Positions 25,292 to 33,332 of a stretch of DNA of 64,000 nt are shown here, in pieces. The position numbers and the translations under genes are program-made. Within the stretch, counting starts at the first letter, position 1. The number at the start of each line of letters is the position of its first letter. Location: the NCBI RefSeq assembly GCF_019977275.1, contig NZ_AP024650.1, positions 3,968,001-4,032,000 on the forward strand, given 5' to 3'. The notes below the pieces were generated by a model. The model had not been told where the DNA came from. It did no database searches and was given only the letters and a program-made list of their open reading frames with translations. The DNA comes from Arthrobacter sp. StoSoilB19. Its GTDB lineage: Bacteria; Actinomycetota; Actinomycetes; Actinomycetales; Micrococcaceae.

Positions 25292-26077
25292 ATGCTGGAG
25301 CCCAAGACGATTGAGGCCATCGCGGACGAGCTGGTGGAAGCCGGCCGGACCCGCACCCCTGTCCCCCGCCTGACCGCCCGGTACCCGGAGATGACGGTGG
25401 AGGATTCCTACGCGGTGCAGCAGCTGTGGCGGCGCCGCAACGAGGACGCCGGCCGGACCCTGGTGGGGCGCAAGATCGGCCTCACGTCCAAGGCCATGCA
25501 GGCCGCCACCGGCATCACCGAACCGGACTACGGCGCCATCTTCGATGACATGGTGCTGGAGACCGGCTGCTCCGTTCGGTGGGACCAGTACACCCACCCG
25601 CGCGTGGAGGTGGAGCTGGCGTTCGTCCTCAGGGACGGACTTAAGGGCCCGGGCGTGACCATCTTCGATGTCCTGAAGGCCACCGACTACGTGGTTCCGG
25701 CCCTCGAAATCCTGGACTCCCGGATCGAGATGGAGGGCCGGACCATCGTGGACACCATCTCGGACAACGCCGCCATGGGCGCCATGGTGATCGGCGGCAA
25801 CCCGGTCAAGCCGGACGCCGTTGACCTGCGCTGGGTCTCCGCCATCCTCTACAAGAACCAGACCGTGGAGGAAACCGGCGTGGCCGCGGGCGTGCTGGAC
25901 CATCCCGCCAACGGCGTGCACTGGCTGGCCAACAAGATCGCCGCCCACGGCGACGCGCTCAAGGCAGGCGACATCATCCTGGCCGGCTCGTTCACCCGCC
26001 CACTGTGGGTGTACAAGGGCGACACCGTCCACGCCGACTACGGACCCCTGGGAGCTGTGACATGCCGTTTCGAATAG
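25292..26077 (+). CDS. hpaH: 2-oxohept-3-ene-1,7-dioate hydratase
   Basis: 261-aa hydratase of the FAH-superfamily hydratase/decarboxylase group (MhpD/HpaH type), adding water to 2-oxohept-3-ene-1,7-dioate. Metal and substrate motifs visible are GRKIGLTSKAMQ, HPRVEVELAFVLR and VPALEILDSRI. It starts 2 bp after the hpaD stop, and its last 16 bp overlap hpaI. The order hpaD-hpaH-hpaI supports the assignment. Confidence 0.93.
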   Translation: MLEPKTIEAIADELVEAGRTRTPVPRLTARYPEMTVEDSYAVQQLWRRRNEDAGRTLVGRKIGLTSKAMQAATGITEPDYGAIFDDMVLETGCSVRWDQYTHPRVEVELAFVLRDGLKGPGVTIFDVLKATDYVVPALEILDSRIEMEGRTIVDTISDNAAMGAMVIGGNPVKPDAVDLRWVSAILYKNQTVEETGVAAGVLDHPANGVHWLANKIAAHGDALKAGDIILAGSFTRPLWVYKGDTVHADYGPLGAVTCRFE

Positions 26078-26883
26078 AAGACACCTTCCGCTCCGCCCTG
26101 GCTGCGCAAAAGCAAAAGGGAAAGGCAGGCCGCCCGCTCGCCGGGATGTGGGTGTGCTCCGGCAGCCCGCTGGTCGCCGAACTCTGCGCGGGGGCAGGGC
26201 TGGACTGGCTGCTGGTGGACGCGGAGCACAGCCCCAACGGCCTCGAGTCCATCCTCGCCCAGCTCCAGGCCATCCATGGCTACCCGGTCCACACCGTGGT
26301 CCGGCCGCCGGTGAATGACACGGTGGTGATCAAGCAGTACCTGGACCTGGGGGTTCAGAACCTGCTGATCCCCATGGTGAATTCGGTGGCGGAAGCGGAG
26401 GCGGCGGTTGCTGCCACCCGCTATCCGCCCCACGGCACCCGCGGCGTGGGCTCGGCCCTGGCCCGCGCCGCACGCTGGAACCGGGTCCCGGACTACCTCG
26501 CCCGGGCCAGCGAGACCATCAGCGTCACCGTCCAGATTGAATCGACGGCGGCCGTCGAGGCTGTGGAGGACATCCTCAAAGTGGACGGTGTGGACGCCAT
26601 CTTCGTGGGCCCCTCCGACCTCGCCGCTTCCATGGGCCTGCTGGGACAGCAGGAACACCCCGAGGTGCGCGCCGCCGTCGAACACTGCCTGTCCGTTGCC
26701 AAGGCGGCCGGGAAACCCGGGGGCGTCAACGCCTTCGCTCCCGCCACGGCCGAGCACTACCTCGCCAACGGCGCGGACTTCATCCTGGTGGGCGCCGACG
26801 TCGCACTCCTCGCCCGCGGTTCCGAGGCCCTCGCAGCAAAGTACATTCCCCACGCCGACGGCGACACCCCCGCCAGCTACTGA
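26062..26883 (+). CDS. hpaI: 4-hydroxy-2-oxoheptane-1,7-dioate aldolase
   Basis: 273-aa class II aldolase of the HpcH/HpaI family, cleaving the hydrated C7 diacid to pyruvate and succinic semialdehyde. Visible motifs are LLVDAEHSPNG, the substrate-binding RPPVND, IPMVNSVAEAEAAV, the metal-binding QIESTAAVE and GPSDLAASMG. The ATG lies 16 bp inside hpaH in another frame, implying translational coupling. The succinic semialdehyde formed is the substrate of the dehydrogenase encoded next. Confidence 0.94.
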   Translation: MPFRIEDTFRSALAAQKQKGKAGRPLAGMWVCSGSPLVAELCAGAGLDWLLVDAEHSPNGLESILAQLQAIHGYPVHTVVRPPVNDTVVIKQYLDLGVQNLLIPMVNSVAEAEAAVAATRYPPHGTRGVGSALARAARWNRVPDYLARASETISVTVQIESTAAVEAVEDILKVDGVDAIFVGPSDLAASMGLLGQQEHPEVRAAVEHCLSVAKAAGKPGGVNAFAPATAEHYLANGADFILVGADVALLARGSEALAAKYIPHADGDTPASY

Positions 26884-26906
26884 CCTTCCCTTCCTAAGGA
26901 CTTGCC

Positions 26907-28409
26907 ATGACACTTTCTGCGATCTCCCCTGCCTTTTCGCCGGAGCATGAAGCCTCGCTCCTGGCTTCCGTCCCTACCGGCCTGCTCATCAACGGTCAGT
27001 GGCGCGAGGCGTCCGACGGCGGCACGTTCGATGTGCACGACCCCGCCACCGGGGAGGTGCTCGCCACCCTCGCCTCCGCCACCAGCGAAGACGCCATTGC
27101 CGCACTCGATGCAGCCGACGCCGTGCAGGCGTCCTGGGCGCGCACCGCACCTAGGACCCGGGCCGAGATCCTCCGGCGGGCCTTCGACCTGGTGACCGAG
27201 CGGGCCGAGGACTTCGCCCTGCTGATGACCCTGGAAATGGGCAAACCGCTGGCCGAGGCCCGCGGTGAGGTCACCTACGGGGCGGAGTTCCTGCGCTGGT
27301 TCGCGGAGGAAACCGTCCGCGATTACGGCCGCTACCTCACCACCCCGGAGGGCAGGAACAAGATCCTGGTCCAGCACAAACCCGTGGGCCCCTGCCTGCT
27401 CATCACCCCCTGGAACTTCCCGCTCGCGATGGCCACCCGCAAGGTCGCCCCCGCCATCGCCGCCGGCTGCACCATGGTCCTCAAACCCGCCAAGCTCACC
27501 CCGCTTACGGCGCAGTACTTCGCCCAGACCATGCTCGACGCCGGCCTTCCCGCCGGGGTCGTCAACGTCGTCGCATCCTCCTCCGCGTCCGGGATCTCCG
27601 GCCCGCTCCTGAAGGACTCAAGGCTGCGGAAGGTCTCCTTCACCGGCTCCACCCCCGTCGGCAAGCGCCTCATGGCAGACGCCGCGCAGAACGTGCTGCG
27701 CACCTCGATGGAGCTCGGCGGGAACGCGCCGTTCATCGTCTTCGAAGACGCCGACCTGGACAAGGCCGTCGAAGGGGCCATGGCAGCCAAGATGCGGAAC
27801 ATGGGCGAAGCCTGCACCGCGGCCAACCGGTTCCTGGTCCACGAATCCGTGGCGCAGGAGTTCACCCGGAAGTTCGCCGCCGCCATGGGCGCCCTGCACA
27901 CCGGGCGCGGCACCGAGGCGGCCACCCAGGTGGGACCCCTCATCGACGCGGGCGCCCGTGATGAGGTGCATGCACTGGTGAGCGCCGCCGTCGACGCCGG
28001 AGCAGTGGCCGTGACCGGCGGCGCACCGGTGGACGGAGCGGGCTACTTCTACCAGCCCACCGTCCTGGCCAACGTGCCCAACCACGCGGCGATCCTTGGC
28101 CAGGAAATCTTCGGCCCCGTAGCCCCGGTGACCACCTTCAGCACCGAGGAAGACGCCATCCGGCTCGCCAACAACACCGAATACGGTCTGGCGTCCTACC
28201 TCTTCAGCCGCGACTTCAACCGCCTCCTGCGCGTCGCGGAACAGATCGAATTCGGCATGGTCGGGTTCAACGCCGGCGTCATCTCCAACGCCGCCGCACC
28301 CTTCGGCGGCGTCAAGCAATCCGGCCTGGGCCGCGAAGGCGGCTCCGAAGGCATCGCCGAATACACCACCACCCAATACATCGGCATCGCCGACCCCTAC
28401 GCCGGGTAA
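26907..28409 (+). CDS. gabD: Succinate-semialdehyde dehydrogenase (NAD(P)+)
   Basis: 500-aa aldehyde dehydrogenase. The catalytic Cys is C303 (MGEACTAANRF), the cofactor-site segment is ITPWNFPLAMATRKVAPAIA, and ELGGNAPFIVFEDADLD precedes the active site. FGGVKQSGLGREGG is the usual SSADH C-terminal motif. Placed 23 bp after hpaI with RBS AAGGA, it completes the pathway by oxidising succinic semialdehyde to succinate. A strong hairpin follows. Confidence 0.92.
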   Translation: MTLSAISPAFSPEHEASLLASVPTGLLINGQWREASDGGTFDVHDPATGEVLATLASATSEDAIAALDAADAVQASWARTAPRTRAEILRRAFDLVTERAEDFALLMTLEMGKPLAEARGEVTYGAEFLRWFAEETVRDYGRYLTTPEGRNKILVQHKPVGPCLLITPWNFPLAMATRKVAPAIAAGCTMVLKPAKLTPLTAQYFAQTMLDAGLPAGVVNVVASSSASGISGPLLKDSRLRKVSFTGSTPVGKRLMADAAQNVLRTSMELGGNAPFIVFEDADLDKAVEGAMAAKMRNMGEACTAANRFLVHESVAQEFTRKFAAAMGALHTGRGTEAATQVGPLIDAGARDEVHALVSAAVDAGAVAVTGGAPVDGAGYFYQPTVLANVPNHAAILGQEIFGPVAPVTTFSTEEDAIRLANNTEYGLASYLFSRDFNRLLRVAEQIEFGMVGFNAGVISNAAAPFGGVKQSGLGREGGSEGIAEYTTTQYIGIADPYAG

Positions 28410-28417
28410 CCGCGGGG

Positions 28418-28462
28418 AAGAAGCACCTGCCGCCCTGGTCGAAAGGGTGGCAGGTGCTTCTT
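28418..28462. terminator. Bidirectional terminator after gabD
   Basis: A 19-bp stem (AAGAAGCACCTGCCGCCCT with its complement, one G:U) and a 7-nt loop lie between convergent genes. The left arm begins with AAGAAG and the right arm ends CTTCTT, giving a modest T-rich end in both directions. Confidence 0.8.
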
Positions 28463-28470
28463 GACGCGGG

Positions 28471-28707
28471 TCAGCCGACGCGGGTGTAGCTGATCTCGGT
28501 CGCCCCCGCCGGCGCCGCGGGAAGTGTCACGTACGTGCCCTGGGCCCTGTTGCCATGTCCGGGAAGGGCTCCGGGCACCGTGACGTAGCTGCCCTCAAGC
28601 TTCGGCGATACCTCCGATCCGGGTGGCAACGTAACGTAGCGGCCCCCTCGGGAGATGTCGGTAGGTGCTGTTGCGGGCGCTTCAGTGAGCTCGGACTCTA
28701 CGGTCAT
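28471..28707 (-). CDS. Small YVTLP-repeat protein of unknown function
   Basis: 78-aa soluble protein that I cannot assign. It contains a repeated pentapeptide: YVTLP (24-28), YVTVP (41-45) and YVTLP (59-63), each preceded by G-x and spaced 17-18 residues, plus a degenerate ISYTRVG at the C-terminus. There is no signal peptide, Cys or membrane segment. The ATG has a well-placed CAGGAGA upstream. The spacing suggests short strands or a linear binding motif presented three times. It is monocistronic, convergent with gabD and divergent from an aldehyde dehydrogenase. Confidence 0.75.
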   Translation of the reverse strand: MTVESELTEAPATAPTDISRGGRYVTLPPGSEVSPKLEGSYVTVPGALPGHGNRAQGTYVTLPAAPAGATEISYTRVG

Positions 28708-29051
28708 GGTGTTCTCCTGCTTGTCGGGGGCGTCGACGACGCAAAACCCAGCACCTGTGCGCCGTGGAGAAATAAGGGCCGCGGTACCGCTGGTGGGCGT
28801 TTGACGGGGTCGTTTGCCTGGATCCGGGGAGGAGTTACCCGGCGGTTCTCGAGGGCTTCGCCGGCCTGATCCCCACCCTAAGGTTTAATCTGACAAGTTC
28901 ACAATAAGGCGGGCTGATTTTTACGCCGTTCCCTCTCCGCCAACAGTCCTGCGCACAAACACAAGAGCGGGGGCGGGCACTCACCCAAACTGGGGAGTAA
29001 CCCGCTACGCCGACCGGCTGGCGTCCTCGCCTACTCGATGTGGAGTATCCC
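28708..29051. other. Intergenic region without a recognisable gene
   Basis: 344 bp between divergent genes. An A+T-richer island at about 28878-28905 probably carries promoter elements. I see no convincing coding frame, RNA gene or long palindrome. Confidence 0.6.
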
Positions 29052-30461
29052 TTGGAAACGTACGATGCACTTCTTGCCTCCATTGCCCCCGCTGCCGGCA
29101 CTGGCCGGACCATCCTCAATCCGGCCACGGGCGAACCGGTAGGCGAAGCCCCCGTCCACAGCCTCGATTACCTGGAAAGCGCCGTGGCCGCAGCCGTGGC
29201 CGCGCAGCCAGCCTGGGCTGCCCTGGGCCACGACGCAAGGTCCGCCGCGCTGCTCAAGGCAGCCGACGCCGTCGAACGCTCCGCCGAGGAACTCGCCCAG
29301 CTGCTCTCCCGCGAGCAGGGCAAACCGCTGAACGGCCCCAACGCCCGCTTCGAAGTGGGCGCCTGCGTCGCCTGGCTCCGCGCCACGGCCGGCCTGCCGC
29401 TGGAACCGGAAACCATCGTGGACGACGGTGAGACCCGCGCTGAGCTGCATTACCGGCCCATCGGCGTGGTCGGGGCGATCGGCCCGTGGAACTGGCCCAT
29501 GATGATCGCCGTCTGGCAGCTGGCGCCGGCCCTGCGCATGGGCAACACCGTCGTCGTCAAGCCCTCCGGCAACACCCCGCTCTCCGTGCTGGCGCTGGTC
29601 AAGGTCCTCAACGAAGAACTCCCCGAAGGCATCCTGTCCGTGGTGTCCTGCGGCCGCGAGGTGGGCGCCCGCCTCACCGACCACCCGGCGATCGGTAAGA
29701 TCATGTTCACCGGCTCCACCGCCGGCGGCCGCGCCATCATCAAGTCCTCCGCCGACACCGTCAAGCGGCTCACCCTGGAACTTGGGGGCAACGACGCCGG
29801 CATTGTCCTGCCCGACGCCGACCCCAAGGCCATTGCCACGGACATCTTCTGGGGCGCCTTCCTCAACACCGGCCAGACCTGCGCCGCGCTCAAGCGCCTC
29901 TACGTCCACGACGACATCTACGACGCCGTTTGTGACGAGCTCGTGGCGGTCGCCAAGCAGATGCCCATGGGCAACGGCCTGGACGAGAACAACGTGCTGG
30001 GACCGCTGCAGAACAAGGCGCAGTACGACGTCGTGGCCACCCTCGTGGAGGCGGCCAAGGCTTCCGGGGCACGCGTCCTGCTGGGCGGGAACCCGGATAC
30101 CAGCCAGCCCGGCTACTTCTACCCCACCACCCTGGTGGCGGACATCGACAACGACAACCCGCTGGTGGCCGAGGAACAGTTCGGCCCCGCCCTGCCGATC
30201 ATCCGCTACAGCAGCATCGACGAGGCGGTGGAAAAGGCGAACGGGCTCGACGTCGGCCTGGGCGCCTCCGTCTGGTCCCCCAACCTGGAAGCAGCCCGGG
30301 AGGTCGCGGCCCGCATCCAGGCCGGAACCGTGTGGATCAACCGGCACGGCGCCGTGGACCCGCGCATCCCGTTCGGCGGCGCCAAGCAGTCCGGCTACGG
30401 CGTGGAATTCGGCGTGGAGGGCCTCAAGGCCCTGGGCGTACCGCAGGTGATCAACGGCTGA
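29052..30461 (+). CDS. Aldehyde dehydrogenase family protein
   Basis: 469-aa NAD(P)-dependent aldehyde dehydrogenase. The catalytic Cys is C277 (NTGQTCAALKRL). The cofactor motif GVVGAIGPWNWPMMIAVWQL, TLELGGNDAGIVL and the C-terminal PFGGAKQSGYGVEFG are intact. I prefer the TTG at 29052, with GGAG 6 bp upstream, to the GTG at 29040, which has no RBS. The substrate cannot be deduced; the short ALDH form and its motifs are unlike HpaE or GabD nearby. It ends at a hairpin and is not part of the aromatic operon. Confidence 0.88.
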   Translation: METYDALLASIAPAAGTGRTILNPATGEPVGEAPVHSLDYLESAVAAAVAAQPAWAALGHDARSAALLKAADAVERSAEELAQLLSREQGKPLNGPNARFEVGACVAWLRATAGLPLEPETIVDDGETRAELHYRPIGVVGAIGPWNWPMMIAVWQLAPALRMGNTVVVKPSGNTPLSVLALVKVLNEELPEGILSVVSCGREVGARLTDHPAIGKIMFTGSTAGGRAIIKSSADTVKRLTLELGGNDAGIVLPDADPKAIATDIFWGAFLNTGQTCAALKRLYVHDDIYDAVCDELVAVAKQMPMGNGLDENNVLGPLQNKAQYDVVATLVEAAKASGARVLLGGNPDTSQPGYFYPTTLVADIDNDNPLVAEEQFGPALPIIRYSSIDEAVEKANGLDVGLGASVWSPNLEAAREVAARIQAGTVWINRHGAVDPRIPFGGAKQSGYGVEFGVEGLKALGVPQVING

Positions 30462-30470
30462 TGTTGACGC

Positions 30471-30508
30471 GGGAGCCCGGCACGCAAGGTTGCCGGCGCC
30501 GGGCTCCC
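30471..30508. terminator. Terminator between aldehyde dehydrogenase and membrane protein genes
   Basis: An 11-bp perfect stem GGGAGCCCGGC / GCCGGGCTCCC with a 16-nt loop lies between convergent genes. There is no T run. Confidence 0.6.
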
Positions 30509-30522
30509 GGGGCTTCGCGGCG

Positions 30523-30921
30523 CTACCCCATGGCCGGGGCCGTGGACGTCCGGCCGGCGAACTGCCGGCGGGCCCACCGGGCAAGTTTCTTGCCCTTGCC
30601 CTTCCACCAGTTGTCCTCGTCCTGGTTGTGGTGGAACCGGAAAACAATGGCCACCAGGACAAACATGCCCATCACCACGTCCACCCAGGAGGACACCACC
30701 AGGGCGATGAAGACGGTCATGGCATTGGCCACGATCGACGGGATCGCCAGGGTACGGAAGACGGTGCTGGCCACGTAACGCCGGTGGGACCGCGGGACGG
30801 ACAATTCACGGACCATGTCAAAGCAGACGCAGACCACAACAATGGTCTGCCCGATGGCCAGCAGGATCTGCCCCGGCAAGGAGCTGCTGAACGCGGCCAC
30901 GGATTCCATCCCCGGGCTCAT
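30523..30921 (-). CDS. Small membrane protein of unknown function
   Basis: 132-aa protein with three probable membrane helices (about 17-35, 55-75 and 77-92) and a basic, tryptophan-containing C-terminal tail (NWWKGKGKKLARWARRQF) likely to be cytoplasmic. An internal ATG (MESVAAF, four codons in) could also be the start. I do not recognise a family. It lies alone between the aldehyde dehydrogenase terminator and the hsp operon terminator. Confidence 0.7.
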   Translation of the reverse strand: MSPGMESVAAFSSSLPGQILLAIGQTIVVVCVCFDMVRELSVPRSHRRYVASTVFRTLAIPSIVANAMTVFIALVVSSWVDVVMGMFVLVAIVFRFHHNQDEDNWWKGKGKKLARWARRQFAGRTSTAPAMG

Positions 30922-30966
30922 GGCCGGACCCGGGTTGAAGCAGCTTCGCTGAGAACCTTAAACACG

Positions 30967-31038
30967 AAAACCCCCAGAAATTGCGGAACCATCGCCGCTG
31001 ATCCGGCGATGGTTCCATTCAAATTCCAGGGGGCTTTT
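30967..31038. terminator. Strong terminator downstream of hspR
   Basis: The core stem is 13 bp (GGAACCATCGCCG, 30985-30997, with its complement at 31004-31016; 6-nt loop). It is enclosed by CCCCC...GGGGG and flanked by AAAA on the left and TTTT on the right, so it can terminate in either direction. It closes the minus-strand dnaK-grpE-dnaJ-hspR operon. Confidence 0.88.
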
Positions 31039-31108
31039 CCGTCACGAGTAGCGGGTACTCATATTTGTCCGGGGCACCGGGAAACGCTACCTGCTCTCCG
31101 GCATCCCG

Positions 31109-31534
31109 TTATTGTCCGATCGCCCGGGGCCGCCACAACATGACCGCCTGTGACCGGGGCCGGGGGCGCTGGCCACGGGCCAGGCTCACCACATCGCCCG
31201 CGGCGCCGGCGGCGAAGATGCGCGAATCCACGGAACGCGGCCGCCGCCCGAGTTCCTCGGTGAGTTCAGCGATCCGGCTCTGGAGGGCTGCCACCTGGTT
31301 TTCGAGTTCCAGGATGCGCTTGATCCCCTCCAGCGACACACCTTCGTGCGACAGCCGCTGCACTTCCCGCAGCATGTTCACGTCACGCTGCGAATAGCGC
31401 CGGGACTTTCCGGGGGCACGGCTGGGCTTGACGATGCCAAGCCTGTCGTACTGCCGCAGGGTCTGGGGGTGCATGTCCGCCAGCTCTGCCGCCACCGAAA
31501 TCACAAAGATCGGCTGGTCAGCATTGATGTCCAC
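31109..31534 (-). CDS. hspR: Heat-shock repressor HspR (MerR family)
   Basis: 141-aa MerR-type repressor of the dnaK regulon. The N-terminal DNA-binding domain contains PIFVISVAAELADMHPQTLR then YDRLGIVKPSR (to about 42). A coiled-coil-like segment follows (about 68-95, LEGIKRILELENQVAALQSR). In actinobacteria HspR binds HAIR inverted repeats with DnaK as co-repressor, and two such repeats lie upstream of dnaK here. The GTG start has GAGGTGA upstream. It is the last gene of the operon, 15 bp after dnaJ. Confidence 0.94.
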   Translation of the reverse strand: MDINADQPIFVISVAAELADMHPQTLRQYDRLGIVKPSRAPGKSRRYSQRDVNMLREVQRLSHEGVSLEGIKRILELENQVAALQSRIAELTEELGRRPRSVDSRIFAAGAAGDVVSLARGQRPRPRSQAVMLWRPRAIGQ

Positions 31535-31549
31535 GGCTCACCTCCGCGC

Positions 31550-32521
31550 CTAGAGCCGGGCCTTGGCTGCCAGGCCCTCGCGAACGTCCGCCGACGACGT
31601 GGCCTCGGCGAACGCCTTGACCGCAGCTTCGGCATCCTTGTTGAGATTCTTGGGAACCGCGACGTCGATCGTCACCAGCAGGTCGCCGGTGGCCTTGGGC
31701 GTCTTGACGCCTTTGCCCTTGACCCGCAGGGTACGGCCGGACGGCGTGCCTGCCGGGACGCGGACCTTGACCTTGTCGCCGTCGATGGTGGGAACTTCGA
31801 TGTCCGCGCCCAAAGCAGCCTCCGGGAAGGTGACGGGGACGTGGATCCGGAGGTTGTCGCCGTCGCGCGTGTAAAACGCATGTGGCTGGACCGACACGGA
31901 GACCACCAGGTCACCATTGCCGGCGGGACCGGGCTGGCCCTTGCCACGCACGCGGACCTTCTGGCCGTCCTTGATACCCGCGGGAACCCGGACATCGATG
32001 ACCTCGCCGCTGGGTTCACGCAGGCCGATGGTGGTGCCGCGGATGGAGCCGGCAAAGGAGATGCTGGTCGACGCGGTCCGGTCGGCGCCCTTCTGCGGGG
32101 CGCGCTGGAATCCGGGGGCGCCGCCGAAGCCGCCGAAGAGGTCGGCGAACTCGGGCGGGATGCCGCCGGCGGAGGGATTGAAACCACCGGCGTGCCGTCC
32201 GGTATTGCCGGTGAACAGGCCGCCGAACATGTCCTCAAACCCGCCGTTGGGGGCGCCGGCGCCGCCGGGAGCAAAGCGGGCCCCGCTGCCCATGGCCCGG
32301 ATGGCGTCATACTGCTGGCGCTCATCCGGATCCGAAAGCACCGAATAAGCCTCGGAGATGTCCTTGAACTTCCTCTCGGAAGCGGCGTTCCCCGCATTCG
32401 TATCAGGGTGGTGCTGCCGCGCAAGCTTCCGGTAGGCCTTCTTGATGTCGGCGTCGGAAGCGTCCTTGGCAACACCAAGGATCTTGTAAAAGTCCTTGTC
32501 CACCCAATCCTGGCTAGCCAA
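31550..32521 (-). CDS. dnaJ: DnaJ co-chaperone, zinc-finger-less type
   Basis: 323-aa J-domain protein stimulating the DnaK ATPase. The J domain (about 8-75) has the HPD triad in ARQHHPDTN. A Gly/Phe-rich linker (about 78-140) follows, then two C-terminal beta domains. The four CxxCxGxG zinc repeats of full DnaJ are absent, as in CbpA-like DnaJ proteins encoded beside dnaK in actinobacteria. The start is TTG with AAAGGAAA upstream. Confidence 0.93.
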   Translation of the reverse strand: MASQDWVDKDFYKILGVAKDASDADIKKAYRKLARQHHPDTNAGNAASERKFKDISEAYSVLSDPDERQQYDAIRAMGSGARFAPGGAGAPNGGFEDMFGGLFTGNTGRHAGGFNPSAGGIPPEFADLFGGFGGAPGFQRAPQKGADRTASTSISFAGSIRGTTIGLREPSGEVIDVRVPAGIKDGQKVRVRGKGQPGPAGNGDLVVSVSVQPHAFYTRDGDNLRIHVPVTFPEAALGADIEVPTIDGDKVKVRVPAGTPSGRTLRVKGKGVKTPKATGDLLVTIDVAVPKNLNKDAEAAVKAFAEATSSADVREGLAAKARL

Positions 32522-32578
32522 TGGCGTTTCCTTTCAAAGTACAAAAGCGTTAGGGCGAGATTACCGCTGAACGCCGGA

Positions 32579-32615
32579 GCGGATGAGGGGGCCCGGGCGG
32601 GACCCCCTCATCCGC
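32579..32615 (-). terminator. Intercistronic hairpin between grpE and dnaJ
   Basis: A perfect 13-bp stem (GCGGATGAGGGGG / CCCCCTCATCCGC) with an 11-nt G/C-rich loop lies 15 bp after the grpE stop, within the operon. It has no T run on the minus strand. It could attenuate transcription into dnaJ-hspR or act as an mRNA processing/stability element. Confidence 0.65.
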
Positions 32616-32630
32616 GGAGGCGATGGGCAA

Positions 32631-33329
32631 CTAAGCCGGGACGGCCACGATCACCTGGGCTGCGCGGAGGACACGGTCGCCTGACTTGTAGCCGGAGCGG
32701 AGGACCTGGCTGACGGTGTCAACCTCGATGTCCTCGCCGGGCTGCTGGATCAGGGCTTCGTGGATCGTGGGATCGAACTCCACGCCGGTTTCGTCGATGC
32801 GGACCAGGCCGTAGGTCTTCAGCGCGTTCTCCAGTTTGGTGGCGATCGCGGCGAATGGGCCGTCGGTGAGGTCACCGTGCTGCCGTGCGGCGTCGACGTC
32901 GTCCAGGACCGGGAGCAGGGAATTCAGGACGCCGATGACGGCCATTTCCCCTGCCACGGCACGGTCGCGTTCAACGCGCTTGCGGTAGTTGACGTACTCA
33001 GCCTGAAGACGGAGCAGGTCGTTGCGCAGTTCGGCTGCCTCGGCGCCGGCGGACCCTGCGGGGGCACCCTGGGCCACGGATTCCTCGGCCGGCACGTCCA
33101 CGCCGTTGAGAATCTCCTCGGCCTGGGCCAGCGCGTCGCCGTCGGAATCTGCTGCCCCGGCCCGGGAACCGGCCCCCGGAGCGGACTGGCCGCCCTCGGG
33201 GTGCCGGGCCTGCCCGGTCACCGGGTCAACCTTGCGGTTGTCCCGGATGACGGGCTCCTGGCCGTTGCCCTGCGTGTTCTGCTGGCTTGCGGATGTGTTG
33301 TGCTCTTCCTCGTTACCGTGGTGCGGCAT
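32631..33329 (-). CDS. grpE: Nucleotide exchange factor GrpE
   Basis: 232-aa co-chaperone that releases ADP from DnaK. The N-terminal ~90 residues are Gln/Asn/Gly- and acid-rich and probably disordered. The central long helix (about 95-140, LRNDLLRLQAEYVNYRKRVE) and the C-terminal beta domain (VEFDPTIHEALIQQPGE, VLRSGYKSGDRVLRAAQV) are canonical. It starts 3 bp after the dnaK stop. Confidence 0.95.
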   Translation of the reverse strand: MPHHGNEEEHNTSASQQNTQGNGQEPVIRDNRKVDPVTGQARHPEGGQSAPGAGSRAGAADSDGDALAQAEEILNGVDVPAEESVAQGAPAGSAGAEAAELRNDLLRLQAEYVNYRKRVERDRAVAGEMAVIGVLNSLLPVLDDVDAARQHGDLTDGPFAAIATKLENALKTYGLVRIDETGVEFDPTIHEALIQQPGEDIEVDTVSQVLRSGYKSGDRVLRAAQVIVAVPA

Positions 33330-33332
33330 GGG

